The notes: generated by a model from the letters alone, not told the origin. Positions 1-10,721 are shown, counted from the stretch's first letter. The stretch: 64,000 nucleotides of DNA from Protea cynaroides (GCA_028583415.1 CM053266.1:43271758-43335757), one strand, 5' to 3'. Program-made: numbers and translations.

Positions 1-424
1 TCACCGAATTTTCAAGATCAAAATGGACCAACATATTGATCGTAAGAAATAACGTAAGGTCTAGCTTCTTCAAAAATTTCTACCAATTGAATTAGTTTCA
101 ACCAATTTGACTGTCCATTGACCATTAGGATAAAGTTTACTCTAAAAAAACACATGTTGATCAAGATCTTTTTTATTTTACCTTTTACTTTGATCAAATA
201 ATACCTTTTTTTTTTTTTTTGGATAAAGGTAGATGAAATAATACAAACTTCATAAATAAAAAACACTATCAATAAGTATAATTTCCACAAGTTTGACTTA
301 TGTATTGGCCATAATAGGAACAAGGTTGTCAAAAAATAAAAATAAAATAAACACGTGCTTTATTAAGGGCACGAAATATTCAAAACTTGATCAAACAATT
401 ACTTTGATCTAAACGATCATATTA
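1..424. other. 3' flank of gene copy A (end of left palindrome arm)
   Basis: No gene is seen here. The stretch is the reverse complement of the 3' flank of copy B (about 4740-5175) with only scattered differences. It is therefore the downstream region of the minus-strand copy A. The window edge cuts it, so the arm probably continues leftwards. The open frames in it are shadows of this AT-rich flank. Confidence 0.8.
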
Positions 425-2139
425 TTATTCTTTGTGGCCAAGATAAGACTTAGCAATCGTCCCGTTGCCCCCTTGAGGATAGAAACCACCAGGTACATGT
501 TCATCACCACTTCCATAGACAATCCTCAATATTTCTTCGGGAGTCCTATCGTATGAAACAGAATACTCATTTCCAACAATTATATTGCCAACAATTTTTC
601 CTTCAGCACCCAAGTTAGGGGGAACAATAATGCCTTCATCTTTTATGCCCTGCATGCCCCAGTTGGTTCCTTAGTTCTGAAATCTTATTGGTGAACTCTG
701 CAACTGTTATTTCATATGGCTGCACAGTCAATTGGGCTTGTTGGTATAGCAAAGCTCTAATCACGGCATCTTGAGCTGATTCCACACCAAGGAGCCCAGC
801 AACAAGCTGCATAATCAGAACATGACATTTGGATTAAAATGACAAAAGAAAAAAAATTGAACTACATATACGAGTACTTTCCATGAGACCCTATCACCAT
901 TCATATAAAATGGATTTCATACTTGAGAAATGAATCCCATGAGACGAGAATAGTTCACCAACATGTACTGTATCTTTTTTGAGATTCCATCACCATCTAT
1001 ATCGAGTGGGTCTCACACCACATCAACGGTGATAGGATCTTGTGGAAAGTACATATACACGTAGATGGTCCAAAGTACTCAAATCCCACACCCAATGGAC
1101 GATGAGTCCAAATCCTCTATCCACATGGTAACCACCCTACCCTCTTGAGTGGGGTTGATGAATGTGGAATCCACACAGCAGAAGTGGGTCTTCCACCTCC
1201 ATTCACGGTTCCCAAAAGGGTGGGATGATTACCGGGTGGGGAGATAAACTTCCCTCGTCGAGGAAGATGGGTTCCGTGATTTTGTGAACTGAATCCCATT
1301 TTGAGGCCGCCACACTTGAAACATCTATTTACCCTTCTGGGTATTGGATCATCGTCTATGGGTTGTGGGACCCACCTCTGGAATGTGGGACCCACACCAA
1401 TATGAATAAAGATAGATTGGTGTCCGTAAGAAAGACGGTTTTTGTTATGAATGTGTTTTGTTCTTCTTACCCTTTTAGAAGGAACTCCAGTGAGGCGAGG
1501 GTTAGCTCCTACGTATCCTGTGAGTCCAACGTAAGGAACAAGATATGAGGCAATCAAGAAGTTGATTCCATTAGCATAAGGATCAAACGGTGGATTCAAG
1601 CTGTGGCCAAATGCCTTATCAATCACATTAGCAAAAGATTTCGCACTCAAGTCTAACAATGGCCTCTGGAATCCTGGAACTGTTCTCTTAATGGCCCTGC
1701 AATGTGTATATATAATATCAGATGTCATTTTTTTAAAAGAAATTGAAGGGAAGAACGAATCAAAACATCAGATTGATGAGAAACCATGAATGAAGATGAC
1801 GAACCTTAAATGTCCAACCTCCTGGTATGCAAACTGGGTGATAATATCACGGACCAAAGGGTCCAGATTCGCCTTCCTTGCGCCGATTGGTGGTGGGCCT
1901 CCCAGGGTTAAGTTAGGAGCTACCGAATCTAAACCATATCCCAAAGCTCCCCAGAGGAAGAACTCGGCTTCCAAGTACTCTAAATTTAGAGGAAACTCAA
2001 GAAGATCTACATCGGATTTAGGGATAGTGTCTTGCTGCTGTTCTGGTGAGCTCAGTGGAGAGGAGTTGGAAGAGATTGGGAGGAGAAGAGAGGTGATGAT
2101 AAGGATGGAGAAGGTGAAGGAACTGGACGAAGCTGCCAT
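425..2139 (-). pseudogene. Desiccation-related protein PCC13-62-like, copy A (one frameshift)
   Basis: Three exons on the minus strand: 2139-1805, 1696-1471 and 806-425. Introns have GT/AG borders in phase 2 and phase 0. Exon 1 encodes an N-terminal hydrophobic signal peptide (about residues 8-25), then the ferritin-like helices with the EYLEAEFF and QEVGH motifs. Exon 2 is open. Exon 3 is 382 nt instead of 381: an extra G next to the CTGCA at about 649-655 shifts the frame about 40 codons into exon 3. Without it the gene would match the 313 aa family length. PCC13-62 proteins are secreted and desiccation/ABA-associated with a ferritin-like fold; their biochemical role is not established. The single-base lesion could be a real pseudogenising mutation or an assembly error, because it sits in the same CAG/CTG context as the lesions in copies C-E. 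Confidence 0.85.
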
Positions 2140-2187
2140 GGTTGTTTTCGTGTGCTCTGGTCCTGCATGTGTTCCTTCTCTAACTGG

Positions 2188-2195
2188 TATTTATA
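2188..2195 (-). promoter_or_regulatory. TATA box of copy A
   Basis: TATAAATA on the minus strand, with its distal end 56 bp from the copy A ATG. The spacing is the same as in copies B, D, E, F and G. Confidence 0.75.
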
Positions 2196-3010
2196 AGAAT
2201 AAAGGAGACAATATATGTTTCATACAGTACGGCATGTCCATTTGTATGTATCCAGACATAATAGTGGGCATGTCCATTTGTATGTATCCAGACATAATAG
2301 TGGGCATGTCCATCTGTATGTATCCTAACACGAGATTGTGGGTTTTTTTATTTATTTATTTATTTTTTAATACAGTGCGGCATGTCCATCTATATGTATC
2401 TGGACACAATTTCTCTTTAAAATGGGATAAGTCTGTACACGAATTGTCATTATCTTTCCATGCTAAGAGTGGGCATAATAAGAAAGATATGAGAATTCAT
2501 GTATTTAAGATATCTTAAAATTAGACATATATATATTGTCTAATTAGAGAGCATACAATTAGGATGAGTGCTGTGAGATTTGATTAGGATCCACTAATTT
2601 TAGAATGAAAATCAGTTATAGATTTTTTGATTCCTCTATCTCCGGATGCACCGATATAGTTGTTGTGTGAGGAACAATATATGTCTTTTTTTTTTTTTTG
2701 GTTAAGGGGAACAATAAATATATGTCTAATTTTAGGATATCTTAATTACATGAATTCTCATATCTTTCTCATTATGCCCACTATTATCATGGAAAGATAA
2801 TGACAATTCATGTACATACTTATCCCATTTTATAGAGAAATTGTGTCCATATACATACAGATGGACATGCCGCACTGTATTAAAAAAAATAAAAATAAAC
2901 CCACAATCTCCTGTTAGGATACATATAGATGGACATACCCACTATTATGTCTGGATACATACAGATGGACATGCCGTACTGTATGAAACATATATTGTCT
3001 CCTCTATTCT

Positions 3011-3018
3011 TATAAATA
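3011..3018 (+). promoter_or_regulatory. TATA box of copy B
   Basis: TATAAATA beginning 56 bp upstream of the ATG at 3067. Transcription would be expected to start about 25-30 bp downstream, giving a very short 5' leader. The same box is at 8973-8980 (C), 13910-13917 (D), 18911-18918 (E), 23912-23919 (F) and 28934-28941 (G). Confidence 0.75.
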
Positions 3019-3036
3019 CCAGTTAGAAAAGGAACA

Positions 3037-3044
3037 CATGCATG
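3037..3044 (+). promoter_or_regulatory. RY-type motif CATGCATG near the start site of copy B
   Basis: CATGCATG lies between the TATA box and the ATG. RY elements are bound by B3-domain seed-maturation factors of the ABI3/FUS3/LEC2 class. The motif is also present in C-G (for example 23938-23945 in F), is CATGCAGG in A, and is degraded in H. Its position close to the predicted start site is unusual for an RY element, so function is uncertain. Confidence 0.4.
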
Positions 3045-3066
3045 ACCAGAGCACACGAAAACAACC

Positions 3067-4739
3067 ATGGCAGCTTCGTCCAGTTCCTTCACCTTCTCCA
3101 TCCTTATCATCACCTCCCTTCTCCTCCCAATCTCTTCCAACTCCTTCCACCGAGCTCACCGGAACAGCAAAGAAGACACTATCCCTAAATCTGATGTAGA
3201 TCTTCTTGAGTTTCCTCTAAATTTAGAGTACTTGGAAGCCGAGTTCTTCCTCTGGGGAGCTTTGGGATATGGTTTAGATTCGGTAGCTCCTAACTTAACC
3301 TTGGGAGGCCCACCACCAATCGGCGCAAGGAAGGCGAATCTGGACCCTTTGGTCCGTGATATTATCACCCAGTTTGCATACCAGGAGGTTGGACATTTAA
3401 GGTTTGCCATCTTCATTCATGGTTTCTCATCAATCTGATGTTTTGATTCGTTCTTCTCTTTAATTTCCTTTAAGGAAATGACATATGATATTATATATAC
3501 ACATTGCAGGGCCATTAAGAGAACAGTTCCAGGATTCCAGAGGCCATTGTTAGACTTGAGTGCGAAATCTTTTGCTAATGTGATTGATAAGGCATTTGGC
3601 CACAGCTTGAATCCACCGTTTGATCCTTATGCTAATGGAATCAACTTCTTGATTGCCTCATATCTTGTTCCTTACGTTGGACTCACAGGATACGTAGGAG
3701 CTAACCCTCGCCTCATTGGAGTTCCTTCTAAAAGGGTAAGAAGAACATAACACATTCATAACAAAAACTGTTTTTCTTACGGACACCAATCTATCTTTAT
3801 TCATATTGGCGTGGGTCCCACATTCCAGAGGTGGGTCCCACAACCCATAGACGATGATCCAATACCCAGAAGGGTAAATAGATGTTTCAAGTGTGGCGGC
3901 CTCAAAATGGGATTCAGTTCACAAAATCAAGGAACCCATCTTCCTCGACGAGGGAAGTTTATCTCCCCACCCGGTAATCATCCCACCCTTTTGGGAACCG
4001 TTAATGGAGGTGGAAGATCCACTTCTGCTGTGTGGAATCCACATTCATCAACCCCACTCAAGAGGGTAGGGTGGTTAGGATTTGGAATCATCATCCATTG
4101 TTTGTGGGATTTGAGTACTTTGGATCATCTTTCCATAGGATCCTATCACCGTCGATGTGGTGTTTGACCCATTGGATATAGATGGTGATGGAATCTCAAA
4201 AAAGATACAGTACATGTTGGTGAACTATTCTCGTCTCGTGTATGAAATCCATTTTATATGAATGATGATAGGGTCTCATGGAAAGTACTCGTATATGTAG
4301 TTCAATTTTTTTTTTTCTTTTGTCATTTTAATCCAATTGTCATGTTGTGATGATGCAGCTTGTTGCCGGGCTCCTTGGTGTGGAATCAGCCCAAGATGCC
4401 GTGATTAGAGCTTTGCTATACCAACAAGCCCAATTGACTGTGAAGCCATATGGAATAACAGTTGCCGAGTTCACTAATAAGATTTCAGAACTAAGGAACC
4501 AACTGGGACATGCAGGCATAAAAGATGAAGGCATTATTGTTCCCCCTAACTTGGGTGCTGAAGGAAAAATTGCTGGCAATATAATTGTTGGAAATGAGTA
4601 TTATGTTTCATACGATAGGACTCCTGAAGAAATATTGAGGATTGTCTATGGAAGTGGTGATGAACATGTACCTGGTGGTTTCTATCCTCAAGGGGGCAAT
4701 GGGACGATTGCTAAGTCTTATCTTGGCCACAAAGAATAA
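3067..4739 (+). CDS. Desiccation-related protein PCC13-62-like, copy B
   Basis: Exons 3067-3401, 3510-3735 and 4359-4739 (335+226+381 nt) give 313 aa, the usual family length. Intron 1 is phase 2 (AAG/GT to CAG/GG); intron 2 is phase 0 (AGG/GTAAG to TGCAG/CTT). Residues about 8-25 form a hydrophobic signal peptide. The ferritin-like region has EYLEAEFF (about 54-61), QEVGH (about 106-110, an ExxH-type ligand motif) and GVESAQDA at the start of exon 3. The ATG is chosen because it follows the conserved TATA spacing and starts the signal peptide. Oddity: just after the signal peptide, residues about 27-37 read FHRAHRNSKED where other copies read a Ser/Pro/Gln stretch. This is a pair of compensating single-base indels that leaves the rest in frame. 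A second terminal exon follows at 5346-5726. Role: probably an apoplastic or secretory-pathway protein linked to dehydration; molecular activity is unknown. Confidence 0.88.
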
Positions 4740-6190
4740 TAATATGATCGTTTAGATCAAAGTAATAGTTTGATCAAGTTTTGAATATTTTGTGCTCTTA
4801 ATAGAGCACGTGTTTATTTTATTTTTATTTTTTGACAACCTTGTTCCTATTATGGCCAATACAAAGTCAAACTTGTGTGGAAATTATACTTATTGATAGT
4901 GTTTTTTATTTATGAAGTTTGTATTATTTCATCTACCTTTATCCAAAAAAAAGAAAAAGAAAAAAAGAAGGTATTATTTGATCAAAGTAAAAGGTAAAAT
5001 AAAAAAAACTTGATCAAGATGTGTTTTTTCAGAGTAAACTTTATCCTAATGGTCAATAGAGAGTCAAATTGGTTGAAACTAATTCAATTGATAGAGATTT
5101 TTGAAGAAGCTAGTAGTCCTTACGTTATTTCTTACGATCAATATGTTGGTCCATTTTGATCTTGGAAATTCGGTGAAATGATTGAAACTATGATTTTTCA
5201 TCAAGGTCTCAAGGGATTCATTTCTCAAGTATGAAATCCATTTTATATGAACGGTGATAGGGTCTCATGGAAAGTAATCGTATATGTAGTTCAATTTTTT
5301 TTTCTTTTGTCATTTTAATCCAAATGTCATGTTGTGATGATGCAGCTTGTTGCTGGGCTCCTTGGAGTGGAATCAGCCCAAGATGCCGTGATTAGAGCTT
5401 TGCTATACCAACAAGCCCAATTGACAGTGCAGCCATATGGAATAACAGTTGCAGAGTTCACCAATAAGATTTCAGAACTAAGGAACCAACTGGGGCATGC
5501 AGGCATAAAAGATGAAGGCATTATTGTTCCCCCTAACTTGGGTGCTGAAGGAAAAATTGCTAGCAATATAATTGTTGGAAATGAGTATTCTATTTCATAC
5601 GATAGGATTCCTGAAGAAATATTGAGGATTGTCTATGGAAATGGTGATGAACATGTACCTGGTGGTTTCTATCCTCAAGGGGGCAACGGGACGATTGCTA
5701 AATCTTATCTTGGCCACAAAGAATAATAATATGATTGTTTATATCAAAGTAATAGTTTGATCAAGTTTTGAATATTTTGTGCTCTTAATAAAGCATGTGT
5801 TTATTTTATTTTTATTTTTTTTGACAACTTTATTCCTATTATGGCCAATACAAAGTCAAACTTGTGTGGAAATTATACTTATTGATAGTGTTTTTTATTT
5901 ATGAAGTTTGTATTATTTCATCTACCTTTATCAAAAAAAAAAGAAAAAAAAAGAAGGTATTATTTGATCAAAGTAAAAGGTAAAATAAAAAAAATCTTGA
6001 TCTAGATGTGTTTTTTTAGAGTAAACTTTATCCTAATGGTCAATAGAGAGTCAAATTGGTTGAAACTAATTCAATTGATAGAGATTTTTGAAGAAGCTAG
6101 ACCTTACGTTATTTCTTACGATCAATATGTTGGTCCATTTTGATCTTGGAAATTCGGTGAAATGATTGAAACTATGATTTTTCATCAATT
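4241..6190 (+). repeat. Tandem duplication of intron-2 end, exon 3 and 3' flank
   Basis: About 4241-5205 and about 5230-6190 are direct copies offset by 987-989 bp. Each contains the last part of intron 2 with its acceptor, the whole of exon 3 and about 430 bp of 3' flank. This explains why B to C is 5963 bp while the other units are about 5.0 kb. Confidence 0.88.
5346..5726 (+). CDS. Duplicate terminal exon 3b of copy B
   Basis: A complete 381 nt exon 3 with an intact acceptor (TGATGCAG/CTT) and its own stop. It is open throughout and differs from exon 3a at a few residues, for example TVQPYG for TVKPYG, SNIIVGNEYS for GNIIVGNEYY and YGNGDEH for YGSGDEH. It has no promoter or exons 1-2 of its own. 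It could be used only as an alternative last exon of copy B by skipping 3a, or it is a silent leftover. Which occurs cannot be decided from sequence. Confidence 0.6.
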   Translation, partial: LVAGLLGVESAQDAVIRALLYQQAQLTVQPYGITVAEFTNKISELRNQLGHAGIKDEGIIVPPNLGAEGKIASNIIVGNEYSISYDRIPEEILRIVYGNGDEHVPGGFYPQGGNGTIAKSYLGHKE

Positions 6191-6213
6191 TTATCAACTT
6201 TGGTTCATACTAA

Positions 6214-6428
6214 ATGCTTCGTTTGTTTCGATGTAAAATTTTACGTATAACATTTTGTATGTAAAAATAGAATTTCAATGTTTATTTCCTAGGGATAAAA
6301 TATAACGATCTCTACAAGGGATGGAAAAGGAACTTTGTCTTTGGTTTACCAACTGAAAACAAATTTTGAAATTTTTTTTTATATATAAAATATTACACGT
6401 AAAATCTTACGTTGAAACAAACAGAGCA
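6214..6428. mobile_element. Tourist-like (PIF/Harbinger) MITE, unit 1
   Basis: A 215 bp element with terminal inverted repeats of about 30 bp (GTTTGTTTCG at one end, CGTTGAAACAAAC at the other). It is flanked by TAA on both sides (6211-6213, 6429-6431), as expected of PIF/Harbinger insertions. The diverged relic at about 31.69 kb has a single TAA and no element, so it preserves the empty site. Confidence 0.75.
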
Positions 6429-6699
6429 TAAGTTGCAAATATTGGTAGTTTGACTCTAGTTTTACCAAGTTCATCTTATCACCATTTAGAAAGAATTCTT
6501 AACTCCATCCACCTTGAAGCAGGTCATGACAAAATCTAATAAGAGCTCACACAAAATTAACATAAGTCATTGCAATGGCAAGTTTGGATTCCATAAAATT
6601 ATTGGTATAATGAAGAGCAATCTACCTCAAATTGAAGGCCTAAATAAGAACCAAAAGAAACAAAAACCCAGATTTCCAAGTCCAAAGGTCACGATAGAG

Positions 6700-6999
6700 A
6701 TGAAGAGTGGTGGTGGATGCCATGTTGGGCTTTTTATTCTTCTTCTTCTACTTCTTGTTATAGGTTGTTTGATGGAGAGATTTGGAAGGATAAGGGCCTG
6801 GTTTATGGATAAAACAAGATCGGAACATGTCTTGCTAGGGAATATTAGAGGAATCGGTGGGGTTAGGGTTTCGGTCGGAATAAGGGACCAGTTGAAGCCA
6901 ATCAAGAAGAGACGATCCTCACTGCTAAGTCCAACCTATCAAACCTCGAGTCTCAAGGGGAACAGAAACAGAAACTCCGAGAGGAAGAAGGTGATATAG
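6700..6999 (+). CDS. Short ORF of unknown function, unit 1 (99 aa)
   Basis: Not recognised. Starting at ATG 6700 the product has a hydrophobic stretch (about residues 9-23, rich in Leu/Ile/Val), then a basic region ending in Lys/Arg-rich sequence. A longer in-frame start exists at 6514. The hydrophobic segment could be a signal anchor or signal peptide. The same frame is present in all units, and its first ~40 codons stay open in the decayed relic at 31727, which shows many substitutions. This weakly suggests past coding. No intron, promoter or known domain is apparent. It may be only a chance ORF in repeated intergenic DNA. Confidence 0.3.
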   Translation: MKSGGGCHVGLFILLLLLLVIGCLMERFGRIRAWFMDKTRSEHVLLGNIRGIGGVRVSVGIRDQLKPIKKRRSSLLSPTYQTSSLKGNRNRNSERKKVI

Positions 7000-7305
7000 A
7001 CAGTCCTGTGACGAAGGATGCTAGACAGTTAGTTCAAGTATTAGGATGAGAAAGAATAAATTGGTTAAGTCATTTTTTTTTCCTCTTCCAAACACCGCCT
7101 GTTTACAGTAGTTGGTGCAATTTCTTGAAACATAGAATATCACATTGTATTTAATGATTTGTTTAGGCGAGGTCCACATAATTTTTTCTTTGTTTTTTTA
7201 AGGTGTGAAAATTTTCACTTTTCTTCCTTTTAGCTAGTCTCCCTTGCAATCAAACAAAGCCTAAAGTTTTGGCCACCTGGATGTGGATTTGCACCACGTT
7301 GAATT

Positions 7306-7862
7306 TAAGGGTGCAAGTTTTACCCTGACAATCCGAACCCGCCCAGGCCAGCCCTGAACCCTGGCAGGGTTGAACCCGGCCCGAACCCTGACAGGGCTGG
7401 GTTAGGGTTGACCCCCTGGGTTGAACCTAGCCCAATCCGACCCTGTATATATTTGAATATATTTATAAATATATGTATGATTTGTATTTGTTCCTTGTTA
7501 AACACTTAAACCGATTTGGTTTGTATCCGTTAAGTTCTTAAAAGAATATCATAGGTTGCTTGTATTTGTCATATGTTTTAAGTTGTAATTGTTATTTGAT
7601 ATTTTGTTGTATATTTAGGGTCAATCAGGGTCAATCTAACCTTGAATCAGGGTTAATTAGGGTTGACTTGGCCCAACCCGGCCCTATCGGGGTCAATCGG
7701 GGCAGGTTAGGGTTAGGCCCAACCCCCGTCGGGGTCGGGGTTAGGGTTATACATTTTCGACCCCCGGCGGGGGTTGGTCCGGGTTAGGGTTAAGTTTCAA
7801 TAGTCAGGGTTGGGGTTAGGGTTTTAGAAAACCCAGCCCAACCCGGCCCTGTTGCAGCCCTA
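7306..7862. mobile_element. Non-autonomous hAT element, unit 1 (~557 bp)
   Basis: Ends TAAGGGTGCAA and (reverse) TAGGGCTGCAA, flanked by an 8 bp target duplication GTTGAATT (7298-7305, 7863-7870). Target length and ends fit the hAT superfamily. The interior has two G/C-rich blocks of GGGTTAGGGTT/AACCCGGCCC type around an AT-rich middle. The relic at 33303-33310 has one GTTGAATT and no such element. No transposase is encoded. Confidence 0.78.
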
Positions 7863-7900
7863 GTTGAATTCCATCGCTCATTGGATATGTGCAATAATTT

Positions 7901-8014
7901 TATAGCACAATATTACATAAATATGTTGAGAAGAAGGAAATATATATTATTTAAGATCGAGAATAGCATGGATAAGTGCCAACCAAAAACATGTTTATGT
8001 AATATTGTGCTATA
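7901..8014. repeat. Hairpin-forming inverted repeat (25 bp arms)
   Basis: Arms 7901-7925 and 7990-8014 (TAGCACAATATTACATAAA and its complement) match at 24 of 25 bases around a 64 bp loop. Also found at 12839-12952, 17839-17952, 22841-22954 and 27833-27946. The relic near 33360 keeps only the first arm. Possibly a small foldback MITE. Confidence 0.6.
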
Positions 8015-8250
8015 CACCAACCAAAGCTTGGTGTCTCATGACCTCTTTGGTGTTAGTCTTTTAGTTTTTACCAACCTAAAACTCCATTGTCTTTTTCTTC
8101 TGAAAGAGTATCGAAAAAGTATGTTTTTGGACACAATTTCTCTTTAAAATGGGTAAAGTCTGTACATGATTTTTATTCTAAAATTCCATAGTCGTTCCAT
8201 TGGTAGAAATTCCATAGTGCGAAATCAGTATGGAAAATTGAGTGGCGTTG

Positions 8251-8381
8251 GAGTCCGGATCACTTGCACTTACTCTTCTAGTACGCTCTTTGGACGACAA
8301 GTATCCTAGGGAGTTAATCAATTCAACAAGTGTATTATATCATTCAAAATAAATTCAAGTAAGTGCAAGTGATCCGGACTC
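8251..8381. repeat. Foldback sequence with perfect 23 bp inverted arms
   Basis: Arms 8251-8273 and 8359-8381 (core TCCGGATCACTTGCACTTA) are perfectly complementary. Recurs at 13189-13320, 18189-18318, 23191-23320 and 28183-28313. It resembles a MITE core but no clear target duplication was identified. Confidence 0.55.
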
Positions 8382-9029
8382 GAGTCGGAGACAATGCAAT
8401 TTGCCTGTTGGTTCATTATCTTCTCATTTGACATGTAAGCTTACAAATGCTAACTGCCATTTGGTTGATCTTGGAATTTGCCTAGTGGGCATGACAGAGC
8501 ATACAATTAGGATGAGTGCTGTGAGATTTGATTAGGATCCACTACTTTTAGAATGAAAATCAGTTATAGATTTTTTGATTCCTCTATCTCCGGATGCACC
8601 GATACATATATTTGTAGTGTGAGGAACAATATATGTCTTTTTTTTTCTTTTTTTTTTGTTAAGGGGAGCAATATATATATATTTCTAATTTTGGGATATC
8701 TTAATTACATGAATTCTCATATCTTTTTCATTATGCCCACTTTTAGCATGGAAAGATAATGAGAATTCATGTACAGACTTATCCCATTTTATAGAGAAAT
8801 TGTGTCCAGATACGTAGAGATGGACATGCCGCACTGTATTAAAAAATATAAAAATAAAAAACCCACAATCTCGTGTTAGGATACATACAGATGGACGTGC
8901 CCACTATTATGTCTGGATACATACAGATGGACATGCCGTACTGTATGAAACATATATTGTCTCCTCTATTCTTATAAATACCAGTTAGAAAAGGAACACA
9001 TGCATGACCGAGAGCACACGAAAACAACC

Positions 9030-10721
9030 ATGGCAGCTTCGTCCAGTTCCTTCACCTTCTCCATCCTCATCATCACCTCTCTTCTCCTCCCAATCTCTTC
9101 CAACTCCTCTCCACCGAGCTCACCGTAACAGCAAACAAGACACTATCCCTAAATCCGATGTAGATCTTCTTGAGTTTCCTCTAAATTTAGAGTACTTGGA
9201 AGCCGAGTTCTTCCTCCGGGGAGCTTTGGGATATGGTTTAGATTCGGTAGCTCCTAACTTAACCCCGGGAGGCCCACCACCAATCGGCGCAAGGAAGGCG
9301 AATCCGGACCCTTTGATCCGTGATATTATCACCCGGTTGCATACCGGGAGGTTGGACATTTAAGGTTCGTCATCTTCATTCATGGTTTCTCATCAACTGT
9401 TGTTTTGATTCGTTTTTCTCTTCAATTTCCTTTAAAAAAAATGACATCTGATATTATATATACACATTGCAGGGCCATTAAGAGAACAGTTCCAGGATTC
9501 CAGAGGCCATTGTTAGACTTGAGTGCGAAATCTTTTGCTAATGTGATTGATAAGGCATTTGGCCACGACTTGAATCCACCGTTTGATCCTTATGCTAATG
9601 GAATCAACTTCTTGATTGCCTCATACCTTGTTCCTTACGTTGGACTCACAGGATACGTAGGAGCTAACCCTCGCCTCACTGGAGTAGCTTCTAAAAGGGT
9701 AAGAAGAACAGTACACATTCATAACAAAAACCGTCTTTCTTACGGACACCTATCTATCTTTGTTCATATTGGCGTGGGTCCCACAACCCATAGACGATGA
9801 TCGAATACCGGACGGGTAAACAGGACGTTTCAAGTGAGCCGGCCTCAAAATGGAATTCAGTTCACAAAATCACGGAACCCATCTTCCTCGACGAGGGAAG
9901 TTTATCTCCCCACTGGTAATCATCCCACCCTTTTGGGAACTGTGAATGGAGGTGTAAAAGACCCACTTCGGTGTGTGGAATCCACATTCATCAACCCCTC
10001 TCAAGAGGGTGGGGTGGTTACTATGTGGATAGAGGATTTGGACTCATCGTCCATTGGGTGTGGGATTTGAGTATTTTGGACCATCTACGTGTATATGTAC
10101 TTTCCATAGGATCCTATCACTGTCGATGTGGTGTGAGACCCACTGGATATAGATGGTGATGGAATCTCAAAAAAGATACGGTGCATGTTGGTGAAATATT
10201 CTCGTCTCAAGGGATTCATTTCTCAAGTATGAAATCCATTTTATATGAACGGTGATAGGGTCTCATGGAATGTACTCGTATATGTAGTTCAATTTTTTTT
10301 TCTTTTGTCATTTTAATCCAAATGTCATGTTGTGATGATGCAGCTTGTTGCTGGGCTCCTTGGAGTGGAATCAGCCCAAGATGCCGTGATTAGAGCTTTG
10401 CTATACCAACAAGCTCAATTGACAGTAAAGCCATATGGAATAACAGTTGCAGAGTTCACCAATAAGATTTCGAACTAAGGAACCAACCGGGGCATGCGGG
10501 CATAAAAGATGAAGGCATTATTGTTCCCCCTAACTTGGGTCTGAAGGAAAATTGCCGGCAATATAATTGTTGGAAATGAGTATTCTATTTCATACGATAG
10601 GACTCCTGAAGAAATATTGAGGATTGTCTATGGAAGTGGTGATGAACATGTACCTGGTGGTTTCTATCCTCAAGGGGGCAACGGGACGATTGCTAAATCT
10701 TATCTTGGCCACAAAGAATAA
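9030..10721 (+). pseudogene. PCC13-62-like, copy C (stop and several frameshifts as assembled)
   Basis: Exon positions are conserved: 9030-9364, 9473-9698 and 10344-10721, with intact splice borders. Exon 1 has an in-frame TAA at 9126-9128 after the signal peptide, a nearby +1 shift, and a -1 shift near 9333 where CCCAGTTTG of other copies reads CCCGGTTG. Exon 3 is 378 nt and lacks single bases at TTCAGAAC (reads TTCGAAC), GGTGCTGAAG (reads GGTCTGAAG) and in an A-run. Exon 2 is open. As written it cannot encode the 313 aa protein. Most lesions fall at CAG/CTG sites and the rest of the copy is almost identical to intact F, so an assembly artefact is a serious alternative. Confidence 0.85.

Larger units (their letters stand above)
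2140..3066. promoter_or_regulatory. Shared divergent promoter region between copies A and B
   Basis: This 927 bp region separates the two start codons. It is mirrored except for about 2541-2710. Both sides have a TATA box 56 bp from the ATG, a 36 bp direct repeat containing GGATACATAC (three copies on the A side at about 2225-2335, two on the B side at about 2918-2990) and an AT-rich outer part. The central spacer includes a poly-T run (2686-2699). No coding sequence is seen; the open frames crossing it include repeat translations only. Confidence 0.7.
1..5175. repeat. Large inverted duplication carrying copies A and B head-to-head
   Basis: Positions 1 to about 2540 are the inverted counterpart of about 2711 to 5175, with a central non-mirrored spacer of about 170 bp. 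Each arm holds a complete three-exon PCC13-62-type gene, its TATA region and its 3' flank. The match includes introns and non-coding flanks, so this is a DNA-level inverted duplication and not just two related genes. The arms differ by scattered substitutions and small indels. Confidence 0.85.
5727..8972. other. Intergenic part of first unit (between B and C)
   Basis: Order of contents: duplicated 3' flank with an A-rich tract (about 5933-5955), a Tourist-like MITE (6214-6428), a short ORF (6700-6999), a hAT element (7306-7862), a hairpin (7901-8014), a 23 bp inverted repeat pair (8251-8381) and the promoter of C. The same order recurs at 10722-13909, 15669-18910, 20670-23911 and 25666-28933. 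No other gene is seen. Confidence 0.8.

Noticed and set aside
1117..1728. 203-codon minus-strand frame
   Set aside because: It is exon 2 of copy A read through into intron 2; the GTAAG donor after SKR defines the true exon end.
7640..7800. Interstitial telomere repeat
   Set aside because: The GGGTTAGGG motifs are irregular and lie inside a TIR-bounded hAT element with an 8 bp target duplication; there is no run of the plant heptamer.
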